Virus record (IMG/VR): IMGVR_UViG_3300037258_000066
Span: 1-45,669 of that record
Length of the DNA stretch: 45,669 nucleotides
Direction: 5' to 3' (one strand)
DNA from: a virus
Shown: piece after piece, positions 6,896 to 13,110 of the stretch
Layout: each line of letters opens with the position of its first letter
Position numbering within the stretch: position 1 is the first letter of the stretch
Notes under the pieces: generated by a model
What the model was told of the DNA's origin: nothing
The model's database searches: none
The model's input: the letters and a program-made list of their open reading frames with translations, nothing else
Position numbers and translations under genes: made by a program

Positions 6896-7839
6896 TCGCC
6901 CGGCTCCCTTTTCGGCGGCGGCCACTCGATGAAGCGAACTTTCCGCTGTTCGAATTGTGAAATCAGCTTTCCAAGTTGCTGCGGATTAGCGACGATGGCC
7001 CCGACCGTCATGCTCCACAAATCGCGCAGCAGATCCCGATGTGCTTCTTTCAGCGATTGCGCGCCGTCGATGGTGTAGGTGTCTGACTCTTTCACATGCA
7101 CGTAGAACAGGCAGTCGGTTGGCCGGTCGATGGTCGCGTCGGCCATCTTGGACTTGACGACTTTCTGCTGATCGGGTGTGAGTTTGCTGATGCCCTCGGC
7201 CTCGCGAGCCTTCCAGTTTTCTTCTGATGGCGAGAGTTGGGGCTGCACGGGCGTCATGATGCGTCCGCCGGGCGTCAGTGTTCCGTATTCGGCCACGGTA
7301 TCCAGCTCTGATTCGTCGAGGAAGCCGAGTCCAGCTAGTGAGAGCGTGGCGCGCCGCTTGGCTTTCGTTTCGGCCTTCATAATCGCGTTCGCACGATCTT
7401 TGCCGGTGAGCTTGCCGAGGTCCACGACGCCAGTGCCGGTATCCGTGCGCCCATGCTTGTCTTGCGCCTTCACGTGGACGACGTACAGGCCATCTTCGTG
7501 ATCTGCCTTAGATTCCACGATGGCGATGCCGTGAATCTTCCGGAGCTGCTCCGTACAATCCTTCCGCGCGTAGAGCTGGAGTCTGCCTTCAAACGAAATA
7601 TATTCAAACGGACGGGTGAGTGGATTGAGGCCGAGCGATTGGCAGACCTTCTTGTAGTAGTCGAGCCGCTGTTCGACCGTCAGGTTGACCAAGTTCCCCG
7701 ATAGAAGAACTTGCTCGATGGCTTCTGAGACAGTCGGCGGCTGCGCTTTAACGATAGCCTGTGTCGGCGCTGGCTTGCGCTGTGGCGCCGGACGGCGGGG
7801 GATGGCCTTGGACTTCGATTTCTTGCGCGCTTGCGGCAT
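6892..7839 (-). CDS. RecT-like single-strand DNA annealing protein (putative)
   Basis: A 315-aa protein with a basic, proline-rich N terminus of about 30 residues. The core carries LDYYKKVCQSLGLNPLTRPF, YISFEGRLQLYARKDC, then TGTGVVDLGKLTGKDRANAI and KAETKAKRRATLSLAGLGFL. The 'GLNPLT.PF' element and the 'A..KAETKAKRRA.LSL.GL' element resemble annealing proteins of the RecT/Red-beta group, which pair complementary single strands during phage recombination. A separate recombination exonuclease is not next to it; the DEDDh exonuclease lies 6.5 kb downstream in the same operon. Distant family assignment, so confidence is moderate. Confidence 0.7.
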   Translation of the reverse strand: MPQARKKSKSKAIPRRPAPQRKPAPTQAIVKAQPPTVSEAIEQVLLSGNLVNLTVEQRLDYYKKVCQSLGLNPLTRPFEYISFEGRLQLYARKDCTEQLRKIHGIAIVESKADHEDGLYVVHVKAQDKHGRTDTGTGVVDLGKLTGKDRANAIMKAETKAKRRATLSLAGLGFLDESELDTVAEYGTLTPGGRIMTPVQPQLSPSEENWKAREAEGISKLTPDQQKVVKSKMADATIDRPTDCLFYVHVKESDTYTIDGAQSLKEAHRDLLRDLWSMTVGAIVANPQQLGKLISQFEQRKVRFIEWPPPKREPGE

Positions 7840-7848
7840 GGAAGCTCC

Positions 7849-8055
7849 TTATGAAAACGTGACTTTCTGGCCGCGCTTTTCTAGTTCTGCGCTCACGGAG
7901 TTCCAACATGGATCGACACCGCTGTTGAGAACATCACGAATGGCTCGTGCGCCCTCGCGCGTTTCGATCAAATCGTATTCCACGCCACCCATGACGCGCT
8001 CTACTACTGCGAAACCATCCTTCTTCGAGCCGATAACTTTGTATTTAAGCGGCAT
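7849..8055 (-). CDS. Small hypothetical protein (68 aa)
   Basis: ATG 8055 has GAGGA five bases upstream, so it is preferred to the start four codons earlier. The product (KYKVIGSKKDGFAVVERVMG, then YDLIETREGARAIRDVLN) has a beta-beta-alpha look with one Cys. No family is recognised. It sits alone between two larger recombination-region genes, with a structured 77-base leader upstream. Confidence 0.65.
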   Translation of the reverse strand: MPLKYKVIGSKKDGFAVVERVMGGVEYDLIETREGARAIRDVLNSGVDPCWNSVSAELEKRGQKVTFS

Positions 8056-8132
8056 TTTGATCCTCAAATCTTTGGCCCCTGCGAAGCGTCAAGCTCGCCA
8101 CACGTCCGCCCTGACCGGAGGGGCCATCTCGT
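8056..8132 (-). other. Structured intergenic leader
   Basis: This 77-base gap contains a perfect 8-bp inverted repeat, TGGCCCCT/AGGGGCCA (8119-8126 with 8073-8080), and an inner TCCG/CGGA pair. The long stem would form in minus-strand RNA just before the next gene's ribosome-binding site. It lacks a U tract, so it is not a good terminator. A role in mRNA stability or translation is possible. Confidence 0.35.
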
Positions 8133-8918
8133 CTAAATAGAATCTTCTGTGTAGACTTCGATCCCCGGGCAGATGCTCTCAGCCTCGGCTTTGTTCTTGA
8201 TGTTGCGCACCATCGCGCCAATAGCCGTTTCGTCGGCACATTGATACGTGCGCGGAATCTTTCGCTCGTCCGTGATCTTGAACTTCCAGTTCACTCGTGC
8301 TTTTATCCCAGCGACCTTCGGCACATTCGGCGCGACGGTGACTTGCGGCGCTGGCGCGGCCTTAGCCTCATCTGCGGCAGCAGAGGCGGCTGCGAGAGCG
8401 GCTTCCTCGTCCGCTCCAGCCAGCTTCAATAGTTTTTCAGCCTGCCGCTTGCCGATCAGTCCAGCTTTCAGATCCGCGCGAATCTCGGCCACTTTTTCTT
8501 TCCGCTGTTCTTTGGCGATGCGCTCGGCCTCGATGCGGTCCTCTTCGGCCTTGGCTGCAGCCACGCGCTGCGCTTCACGGTTGATACGTTCCTGCTCGAC
8601 TTGCGCTTTCCGGCGTTCCTCGGCTTTCCATCCTTCGGCTTTCTGCGAGGCGGCTTGGTCGATGGCTTCGGCCGGCGCGAGATACGCCTTCATGTCGTTC
8701 TGCAATCGCTGCAAGTGCGTCTTGGCCGAATCAATCCCTGGGCCGAGTTTCGATTTCACGTCCTTCATGTAGGAGCGCGCATCAAGGGCAATCTGGCAGG
8801 CGAGGATGTAGCTCTCCTGGTCGTGGACCACGATGGCGTTGGCTCGATCGCGCAAGCCGGTCAACGCCATTTCGATATTTACTTTTACGAGGTCGGTTCC
8901 GGTTGCTGTGGCAGACAT
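8133..8918 (-). CDS. Coiled-coil phage early protein (261 aa)
   Basis: ATG 8918 has AGGAGAAC upstream; the frame to 9050 lies over the HNH-like gene. Residues 1-85 are helical (NIEMALTGLRDRANAIVVHD, then a segment with ACQIALDARSYMKDVKSK). About 95-195 is a continuous charged coiled coil rich in A, E, R and K. A low-complexity Ala stretch follows, and the C terminus forms a small domain (ARVNWKFKITDERKIPR, then AESICPGIEVYTED). Similar three-part proteins accompany phage recombination genes, but their function is unknown to me. Confidence 0.75.
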   Translation of the reverse strand: MSATATGTDLVKVNIEMALTGLRDRANAIVVHDQESYILACQIALDARSYMKDVKSKLGPGIDSAKTHLQRLQNDMKAYLAPAEAIDQAASQKAEGWKAEERRKAQVEQERINREAQRVAAAKAEEDRIEAERIAKEQRKEKVAEIRADLKAGLIGKRQAEKLLKLAGADEEAALAAASAAADEAKAAPAPQVTVAPNVPKVAGIKARVNWKFKITDERKIPRTYQCADETAIGAMVRNIKNKAEAESICPGIEVYTEDSI

Positions 8919-9334
8919 TTTTGTTCTCCTTCGGGATACAAGTGTTTGAAATCTCGGATAGCCTTCTTTGCCTTGCGCTGCTCTTTGGCTGATCGGCGGA
9001 AACCGAGCGTGCGGTGCGCGTGGCAATCTCGCCCCGTCAGCGTCGAGCACCGAATCTCGCTACATGGAATGCAGTCGCAATTTTTCGGGTGGTGCCAGTC
9101 GCCGCGCATTTGGTTCGGAGCATCGTCAGTTCCCCAGATTTCCGCTCTGCATACGCAGCATTTGTTTCGATGGTGGATGAATACCCGCACGCGCTGCGCG
9201 GACTTGTCGGCACCGAACAGAAACAGGTGCGGCTCGTTATAGTTCGAGGACACGAAACTGCGCTTGTCCGCGAAGATGCCGTTGCGGAAAAGAAGTGCAG
9301 TAACCGATTTGTCTTTTCTAGCTCCGCGCGGCAT
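8885..9334 (-). CDS. HNH-like zinc-binding protein (149 aa)
   Basis: ATG 9334 overlaps the stop of the 40-aa membrane protein as TGATG. The middle holds FIHHRNKCCVCRAEIWG, then GDWHHPKNCDCIPCSEIRC and GRDCHAHRTLGF. The pairs of Cys with WHH and CHAHR resemble a degenerate HNH or treble-clef nuclease fold, in which a His-His beta-turn binds metal. I cannot confirm the third catalytic residue. It may be a nuclease or a structural zinc protein. It overlaps the downstream gene by 34 bases. Confidence 0.6.
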   Translation of the reverse strand: MPRGARKDKSVTALLFRNGIFADKRSFVSSNYNEPHLFLFGADKSAQRVRVFIHHRNKCCVCRAEIWGTDDAPNQMRGDWHHPKNCDCIPCSEIRCSTLTGRDCHAHRTLGFRRSAKEQRKAKKAIRDFKHLYPEGEQKCLPQQPEPTS

Positions 9335-9456
9335 CAGCGATTCACCCAATATCCGTGAAAAATAATTGCCACGAGCAGCGCGCCGATGACGAAGCCTATC
9401 GCCCACCAAACTACGTTGTCATTCGGCGGCTTCGGAGAGCGATAGCGCCAGGGCAT
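9334..9456 (-). CDS. 40-aa single-pass membrane microprotein
   Basis: ATG 9456 follows the upstream stop by one base and the stop overlaps the next start as TGATG, so the gene exactly fills its gap. After a short Pro/Arg-rich N terminus (PWRYRSPKPPND), residues about 14-34 form one hydrophobic helix (VVWWAIGFVIGALLVAIIF). It would sit in the inner membrane. The function is unknown; small early membrane proteins often alter host membrane or exclude other phages. Confidence 0.65.
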   Translation of the reverse strand: MPWRYRSPKPPNDNVVWWAIGFVIGALLVAIIFHGYWVNR

Positions 9457-9457
9457 G

Positions 9458-9670
9458 TTATTCCGTCAACTTTCCGGTCGAGAGCCATCGGGCGAACATC
9501 TTTGACGCACAGCCATCGCCGCAGGTGTGAAATTCGTAGTTGTCAGTTATGCCTTCTTGCACGGCTACGCCGATCTCATCGAACAGCTTCATGGATCGCC
9601 AATGGTTCGTATCATCGTGCCGGAACTTTCCGCAGCCGTTACACTTCACGCTGGCAGGGATCACGCTCAC
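9458..9670 (-). CDS. Cys-rich small protein (70 aa)
   Basis: GTG 9670 overlaps the preceding stop as TAGTG. The protein contains CNGCGKFRHDD near residue 10 and CGDGCASKMF near residue 50, two CxxC-type knuckles that could bind one zinc. Between them is a helix (WRSMKLFDEIGVAVQEG). No family is recognised. The ATG at 9742 in the same frame lies over the upstream gene and is rejected. Confidence 0.7.
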   Translation of the reverse strand: MSVIPASVKCNGCGKFRHDDTNHWRSMKLFDEIGVAVQEGITDNYEFHTCGDGCASKMFARWLSTGKLTE

Positions 9671-9891
9671 TAGACCAACCCCACTGCACGCAGAACGTAG
9701 ATCAGCGCGGCGGAAGTAATTACCGCGAAATACATTGTCCAAAGAATTTGTCGGAACACTTTGCGCCGCCGCTGCCGCCGTTGCCCGGTCCGGTATCCCT
9801 CGACGATGCCGCGGTAGAAGTCTTGCTCTGCGGCGCGCGCATCGACGACGGGATTCGGCGGAATCAGGAGTTCTTGCTGCTCGTCGATCAT
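9670..9891 (-). CDS. Small protein with C-terminal membrane helix (73 aa)
   Basis: ATG 9891 overlaps the upstream stop as ATGA. Residues 1-45 are soluble and charged, with a basic stretch (RTGQRRQRRRK). Residues about 50-70 are hydrophobic (ILWTMYFAVITSAALIYVL), giving a tail-anchored protein with its bulk probably in the cytoplasm. The function is unknown. Confidence 0.65.
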   Translation of the reverse strand: MIDEQQELLIPPNPVVDARAAEQDFYRGIVEGYRTGQRRQRRRKVFRQILWTMYFAVITSAALIYVLRAVGLV

Positions 9892-10097
9892 TGGCCGTAT
9901 CTCCCCTCCGTGGATTCGGTGTCCCATGCCACAGCTTTCCCTATGCGTTTGAGGAAGGCATCGTAGTTGCGCTCGGCAGTTTCGTTCGGAGAGTCAGTGC
10001 TAGAAGGGGTAGACACTGACTCCCCGTTCGCAGCAGCGCGGGAAGGCGGCGGCGAATCCAAATAGATCATGTCGCGAAATACGTTGATGCGGTTCAT
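9888..10097 (-). CDS. Small hypothetical protein (69 aa)
   Basis: ATG 10097 overlaps the ribbon-helix-helix stop as ATGA, and the stop overlaps the next ATG in the same way. The middle is Ser/Pro-rich and likely disordered (DSPPPSRAAANGESVSTPSS). The C-terminal part contains a helix (ERNYDAFLKRIGKAVAW). No family is recognised. It is the second gene of the early operon. Confidence 0.65.
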   Translation of the reverse strand: MNRINVFRDMIYLDSPPPSRAAANGESVSTPSSTDSPNETAERNYDAFLKRIGKAVAWDTESTEGRYGQ

Positions 10098-10270
10098 TGG
10101 CCCTCCGGCATCCGCCGACCGTTCGTGTCGCGGCCTATGTTGTCACTCACGATGAGTTCAGATATGTACTCGGTGAGGTTCTGCTTTTGGGCCTTGGCTG
10201 CGCGGCGAGCGGCCCACTTGATTGCTGGCTTCACTCGGATGATTATGACGTCCTTCGCTTGGCTTGCCAT
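10094..10270 (-). CDS. Ribbon-helix-helix (Arc/CopG-like) regulator, first gene of the early operon
   Basis: A 58-aa protein starting at ATG 10270. A short strand (DVIIIRVKP) is followed by two helices (AIKWAARRAAKAQKQN and LTEYISELIVSD), the ribbon-helix-helix plan, in which the paired strand of a dimer enters the DNA major groove. The C-terminal tail is polar. The start codon lies exactly where transcription should begin from the promoter at 10277-10305, so the mRNA would be leaderless. A perfect 12-bp palindrome overlaps the -10 element. Autoregulation, and control of the divergent PAP2 gene, is therefore likely, by inference. Confidence 0.72.
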   Translation of the reverse strand: MASQAKDVIIIRVKPAIKWAARRAAKAQKQNLTEYISELIVSDNIGRDTNGRRMPEGQ

Positions 10271-10305
10271 ACGCCAAATATAGCTATATGCAATATACTT
10301 GTCAA
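10270..10305 (-). promoter_or_regulatory. Early sigma70-type promoter, predicted leaderless start
   Basis: On the minus strand TTGACA (10305-10300) is followed by a 17-base spacer and TATATT (10282-10277). Six bases later comes the ATG of the ribbon-helix-helix gene. The -35 matches consensus fully and the -10 in five of six positions. With +1 at 10270, the A of the ATG, no 5' leader remains. This is the best promoter seen in the window and can account for the whole leftward early operon. Confidence 0.82.
10278..10289. promoter_or_regulatory. Palindromic operator candidate ATATAGCTATAT
   Basis: A perfect 12-bp palindrome covers most of the -10 element and the start of the spacer of the early promoter. 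A bound dimer would block RNA polymerase. It lies next to a ribbon-helix-helix gene, whose family usually binds short inverted or tandem operators. The assignment of protein to site is inference. Confidence 0.5.
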
Positions 10306-10327
10306 GAAGATTCTTTGGGATTATGAT
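10299..10327 (+). promoter_or_regulatory. Promoter for the PAP2 gene, overlapping the early -35
   Basis: On the plus strand TTGTCA (10299-10304), 17 bases, then TATGAT (10322-10327). The -35 bases are the same ones used by the opposite-strand early promoter, because CTTGTCAAG is nearly self-complementary. The start would be near 10334, giving an untranslated leader of about 87 bases. Polymerase could not occupy both promoters together. Confidence 0.6.
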
Positions 10328-10420
10328 GGCAGCCGAAATGTATCATCTATTGGCAGATCAGCTCTAAATGGCGGTTAGCAACCATGAACGGGAACGAGTT
10401 TTCATTAAGAGGGAAACCAA

Positions 10421-11149
10421 ATGCTCTCCTACGCCTTAGCGGGATTCCTGCTGATTATGCTGGTATCGTTCTTGCGCGGAACCAAAGACAAATATCTTGA
10501 TCTCTACGTTTCTGCCGCGCTGCCGATCTTTATATCTTTCCTGATCTTGCTGGGGCCGATCACTTCTTGGATTAGGCCGGAGACGATCGACGGCCAGTTG
10601 AGAGCGATTGACCTGGCTCTAGGTCTCGATGGTTTTGCTTTGACGCGATGGATGCTCGCACATTGTTATTTCTTTGTGCGGCCTGTCTACTTTGCGCTGC
10701 CGCTGATGATGGCCTGTGCATGGGTTCTTGAACGACCGCGAACGCTCTTGCGCGCGGCGGTGATCGGAGCTGGGCTAGCGTTTCTGATCTATCTGATCTT
10801 TCCGGCTGTGGGGCCGCAGTATGCGTTCGCAAATTTTCCCGATGCCTCGGCGCGGCTCATGCCCACAATCGGCTCCGTCTATCCGCGTAATTGCATCCCT
10901 TCGATGCACTTCACGTGGGCGTTTCTCTTGGCGCTGAATCTTTCGGACAAACGCTGGCGATGGATTTTCTTTGTCTACGCAGGGCTCATGGCTTTGGTGA
11001 CGGTGGCTGGTGGCGCGCACTATGCAATCGACGTGATCGTGGCCGTGCCCTTCACCTTTGCAGTTCAGCGGATTGCCGATTCAGGTATTCAGCGTATTGT
11101 CAGAAGTCGGTTATATTCTAAGATTACAGAGGCGCGGGAGGCTATCTAA
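10421..11149 (+). CDS. PAP2-superfamily membrane phosphatase/transferase, Aur1/IPC-synthase-like
   Basis: A 242-aa integral membrane protein with about six hydrophobic helices (near 2-18, 30-48, 83-103, 112-131, 164-174/181-197 and 203-216). The PAP2 second motif is CIPSMHFTWAF with H163, and the third is GGAHYAIDVI with H200 and D204. The first motif may be the RPVYF region near 87. This arrangement fits PAP2_3/Aur1-like enzymes, which move phosphorylated head groups between lipids or act as lipid phosphatases. AGAGGG lies upstream of ATG 10421. It is the only plus-strand gene and has its own promoter, so it looks like an independently expressed accessory gene, possibly for envelope modification or exclusion; this is inference. 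Confidence 0.8.
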   Translation: MLSYALAGFLLIMLVSFLRGTKDKYLDLYVSAALPIFISFLILLGPITSWIRPETIDGQLRAIDLALGLDGFALTRWMLAHCYFFVRPVYFALPLMMACAWVLERPRTLLRAAVIGAGLAFLIYLIFPAVGPQYAFANFPDASARLMPTIGSVYPRNCIPSMHFTWAFLLALNLSDKRWRWIFFVYAGLMALVTVAGGAHYAIDVIVAVPFTFAVQRIADSGIQRIVRSRLYSKITEAREAI

Positions 11150-11156
11150 TACTTTA

Positions 11157-11175
11157 CGATCCTTGGCCGGGATCG
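11157..11175. terminator. Weak bidirectional hairpin between convergent genes
   Basis: CGATCC (11157-11162) pairs perfectly with GGATCG (11170-11175) around a seven-base loop, in the 38-base gap between the stop of the PAP2 gene and the stop of the last leftward gene. There is no U tract in either direction, so termination would be weak or factor-dependent. Confidence 0.35.
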
Positions 11176-11187
11176 CCGCCCGCACCT

Positions 11188-11547
11188 CTACTTCTCTGCT
11201 AACTGTTGCAACGTGATGGTTTCCGGTACCCCGAGATAGTTTGCGACGTTCCTCGACCAGTTGGCATCTCCACCGGAATATTTCAGCCCGACTTGCTCAA
11301 GGGTAAGTGTGAGCGGATACACGGCGGAGTTGCCCGAGAGCATCCGATGAACCTTGATGTGCAATGCGCTCCATCCGTCATCCGCATTGACGAATTTCAA
11401 CACACCTTCTTTGTTGGCCACGCCGCACGTGCGGAAGCTGCCTGCATCTTTGCCGGTGAGGTCACCCGGGTTATTCCATTCGGGATTGCTGCCCTCAGCG
11501 ACCGCGATGGCCTTGGCGAGCTTCAGCACTGAGTCGGGCCAGATCAC
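11188..11547 (-). CDS. Putative lysozyme/transglycosylase-like endolysin (119 aa)
   Basis: Starts at GTG 11547. The N-terminal helix AKAIAVAEGSNPEWNNPGDL places a Glu before an N-N-P-G-D-L turn, as in lysozyme-fold phage proteins. Further segments are FVNADDGWSALHIKVHRML and GGDANWSRNVANYLGVPE, which resemble tail-associated or lytic murein enzymes of that type. It ends the late operon and follows membrane proteins and a lipoprotein, so an endolysin role is likely. No signal peptide is present, so a holin would be needed. The family match is from memory and distant. Confidence 0.6.
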   Translation of the reverse strand: MIWPDSVLKLAKAIAVAEGSNPEWNNPGDLTGKDAGSFRTCGVANKEGVLKFVNADDGWSALHIKVHRMLSGNSAVYPLTLTLEQVGLKYSGGDANWSRNVANYLGVPETITLQQLAEK

Positions 11548-11554
11548 GCTAAAC

Positions 11555-11869
11555 CTAGGCCGCGGGCGCCGCTGGCGTGTTGGCCGTGATAGCTGCGGCG
11601 AGGTCGCTGGCTGACTTGTTGAGGCCGTCCGTCAGTGCCTTCAGAGCAACCGGGTCCGTCCCGGCCGCCGTGATCTGCGCTGCGAGTCCCTGAATCAGCG
11701 TGACAGCGGACTCTTCAGTGCTTTCGTTCTGCGCGACTTGAGCTTGTAAATCTGCGAGCGCCTGATTGGTTGTGGCCATTTTTTCTCCTTGATTTTTGAG
11801 AATCCGAATCACCGCGAACAGCAAAACCCACGTAAACAGAAAACACACGAACTCGAACGGTCGCCACAT
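11555..11869 (-). CDS. Membrane-anchored Ala-rich helical protein with internal start (104/74 aa)
   Basis: ATG 11869 overlaps the upstream stop as TGATG and gives an N-terminal hydrophobic helix (FEFVCFLFTWVLLFAVIRIL). An in-frame ATG at 11779, preceded by AAGGAGAAAAA, gives a 74-aa soluble form (MATTNQALADLQAQVAQNES then an Ala-rich helix). The ribbon of Ala, Thr and Leu resembles small helical phage proteins often found near tail fibre or lysis genes. Two starts could make membrane and soluble versions, as in holin/antiholin pairs; this is not proven. The strong internal ribosome-binding site suggests the short form is the main product. Confidence 0.6.
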   Translation of the reverse strand: MWRPFEFVCFLFTWVLLFAVIRILKNQGEKMATTNQALADLQAQVAQNESTEESAVTLIQGLAAQITAAGTDPVALKALTDGLNKSASDLAAAITANTPAAPAA

Positions 11870-12096
11870 CAAGGCACGGGCTGTTCGAGAGGAATCTTGG
11901 TGACATCGAATGGTTGACCGGTTTCCTGCTGATAGAGCGTGGTTGCGCTCTGGAAGATCCCGAGAAACGTGCTCGCCAGTCCTGCCGCGAGGCTGGTAAC
12001 CGGAACGGCTTGCAGGCCGGCCAGGGCCAACTGAATGATCTGGAGGATCCCTTGCAACTTGCTCGGTGCTGGAGTTGTCGGAGTGCTGGACATCAT
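11869..12096 (-). CDS. Small amphipathic/hydrophobic protein (75 aa)
   Basis: ATG 12096 overlaps the lipoprotein gene stop by ATGA. The protein is mostly Leu/Ala/Gly with a mildly hydrophobic middle (LQGILQIIQLALAGLQAVPV, then SLAAGLASTFLGIFQSATTL) and a polar end (YQQETGQPFDVTKIPLEQP). It could be a membrane-active lysis helper or a structural helix; the segments are borderline for membrane insertion. No family is recognised. Confidence 0.6.
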   Translation of the reverse strand: MMSSTPTTPAPSKLQGILQIIQLALAGLQAVPVTSLAAGLASTFLGIFQSATTLYQQETGQPFDVTKIPLEQPVP

Positions 12097-12506
12097 TGAC
12101 CTGCTTTCGCGGTCGTGAGCTGCGCCGTAGAAGTGTTCACCTGATTCAGGTCGTTGGTGAGTTGCGTCGATTGCGCCGGTGTCGCCGTGCCGGCCATCGC
12201 TAGAGCATGGTAGGAGCCGGGCGCACAAGTCAGCGGTGTACCCACCGGTTGGCCGCAGTAGAACGTGTCCGCGATATTGTAGGCGTTGATGAGGCCGTTG
12301 AGCGCCGTCTTGACGTTCCCCGCGATGGACGCCGGGAACTTGTTGGCCGCAAGATCGTTGCGAGTTGACTGGATCACGTTGTCCGCGACAGAGAGCGTGT
12401 CGTACGCGCCGGAATCAAACGCGTTCGCAGTGCCAGGATGGATCGGATGAGCCGCGCAACCACACAGAAACATAAGCAGAATCGGAATAAGCCGCTTCAT
12501 TTTCAT
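12093..12506 (-). CDS. Lipoprotein, possible o-spanin (137 aa)
   Basis: The N terminus KMKRLIPILLMFLCGCAAH is a lipoprotein signal with lipobox L-C-G-C, lipidated at C17. The mature part is helical and Asn/Thr/Ala-rich, with two further Cys (YCGQPVGTPLTCAPG) that may form a disulfide in the periplasm. It overlaps the upstream membrane coiled-coil gene by four bases. Adjacent inner-membrane coiled-coil and outer-membrane lipoprotein genes in a lysis region fit a two-component spanin. The size is large and proline content low for an o-spanin, so this is tentative. Confidence 0.65.
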   Translation of the reverse strand: MKMKRLIPILLMFLCGCAAHPIHPGTANAFDSGAYDTLSVADNVIQSTRNDLAANKFPASIAGNVKTALNGLINAYNIADTFYCGQPVGTPLTCAPGSYHALAMAGTATPAQSTQLTNDLNQVNTSTAQLTTAKAGQ

Positions 12507-12811
12507 TTCCCTCTTTTCCGAAGATCGTCCAAAAGCGTCTGCTGAAAGGTAAGCCGGTCGATGATGAGTTGGTCGCGCTGCCCGATTACCTCCAGATGAT
12601 CGTTCAAGTTTTTCTGATTCGACGCGCGGTCTGTGTTGGCGACTCCAAGCGATTTCATGGTATCAGTCAGAATGATTTGAGATTTCGCGCCGTTGGATGC
12701 GATCGTTCTACCTACATACAATGTGCAGAGGACCATCGTTGTTATGATGAACCCGATGAGGAGGACGGTATCCCACCCCCGTTGCAAGCCGTATTTTTCA
12801 AACGGAGTCAT
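12503..12811 (-). CDS. Inner-membrane coiled-coil protein, possible i-spanin (102 aa)
   Basis: Residues about 14-36 form one hydrophobic helix (WDTVLLIGFIITTMVLCTLY). Residues 40-102 are a charged helix with coiled-coil character (LNDHLEVIGQRDQLIIDRLT, then LLDDLRKRGK). The topology would be N-in with the coil in the periplasm. This is the arrangement of i-spanins such as Rz. It overlaps the lipoprotein gene and the upstream gene by four bases each. The role is inferred from topology and position. Confidence 0.55.
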   Translation of the reverse strand: MTPFEKYGLQRGWDTVLLIGFIITTMVLCTLYVGRTIASNGAKSQIILTDTMKSLGVANTDRASNQKNLNDHLEVIGQRDQLIIDRLTFQQTLLDDLRKRGK

Positions 12812-13107
12812 TGCCGTTTCAGGAGCATTTCTTCAAGCGTCTTGGATTGCTGGTCCTGCATTCCTTCGATGCGGTGCTGCATCTCCTCGACGGTTGAAAG
12901 TTTGGCGTTCACCACATCGGCCCTCACGAATACCATGTCATCATTATCCAGATGTTTTTCGATGGCATTCATCCGCCCGTTGATCTGAGCATCAGAGAAG
13001 CCTGCTTTGAATGCCACGCTGAAACAGGCCAATACGACGCTCGCAAGAGTAACGTATACGTGCCACTTTTGAAGCGTTCCATTAGGCCCTCGGCTGGGTT
13101 CGGTCAT
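12808..13107 (-). CDS. Small membrane protein with C-terminal coiled coil (99 aa)
   Basis: A short polar N terminus is followed by one hydrophobic helix (WHVYVTLASVVLACFSVAF) at about 15-33. Residues 42-99 form a charged coiled coil with ALSTVEEMQHRIE-type heptads. This resembles XhlA-like lysis helper proteins, though those usually carry the membrane helix at the other end. A role in lysis or as a second spanin-like factor is possible. Position and coupling support a real gene. Confidence 0.6.
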   Translation of the reverse strand: MTEPSRGPNGTLQKWHVYVTLASVVLACFSVAFKAGFSDAQINGRMNAIEKHLDNDDMVFVRADVVNAKLSTVEEMQHRIEGMQDQQSKTLEEMLLKRQ

Positions 13108-13110
13108 CGC

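Noticed and set aside
10097-10378. A 93-aa plus-strand frame across the divergent promoter region
   Set aside because: It lies over the ribbon-helix-helix gene and both promoters, and its sequence has no family character.
10384-10500. A 38-codon plus-strand frame overlapping the start of the PAP2 gene
   Set aside because: No ribosome-binding site and full overlap with the well-supported PAP2 start region.
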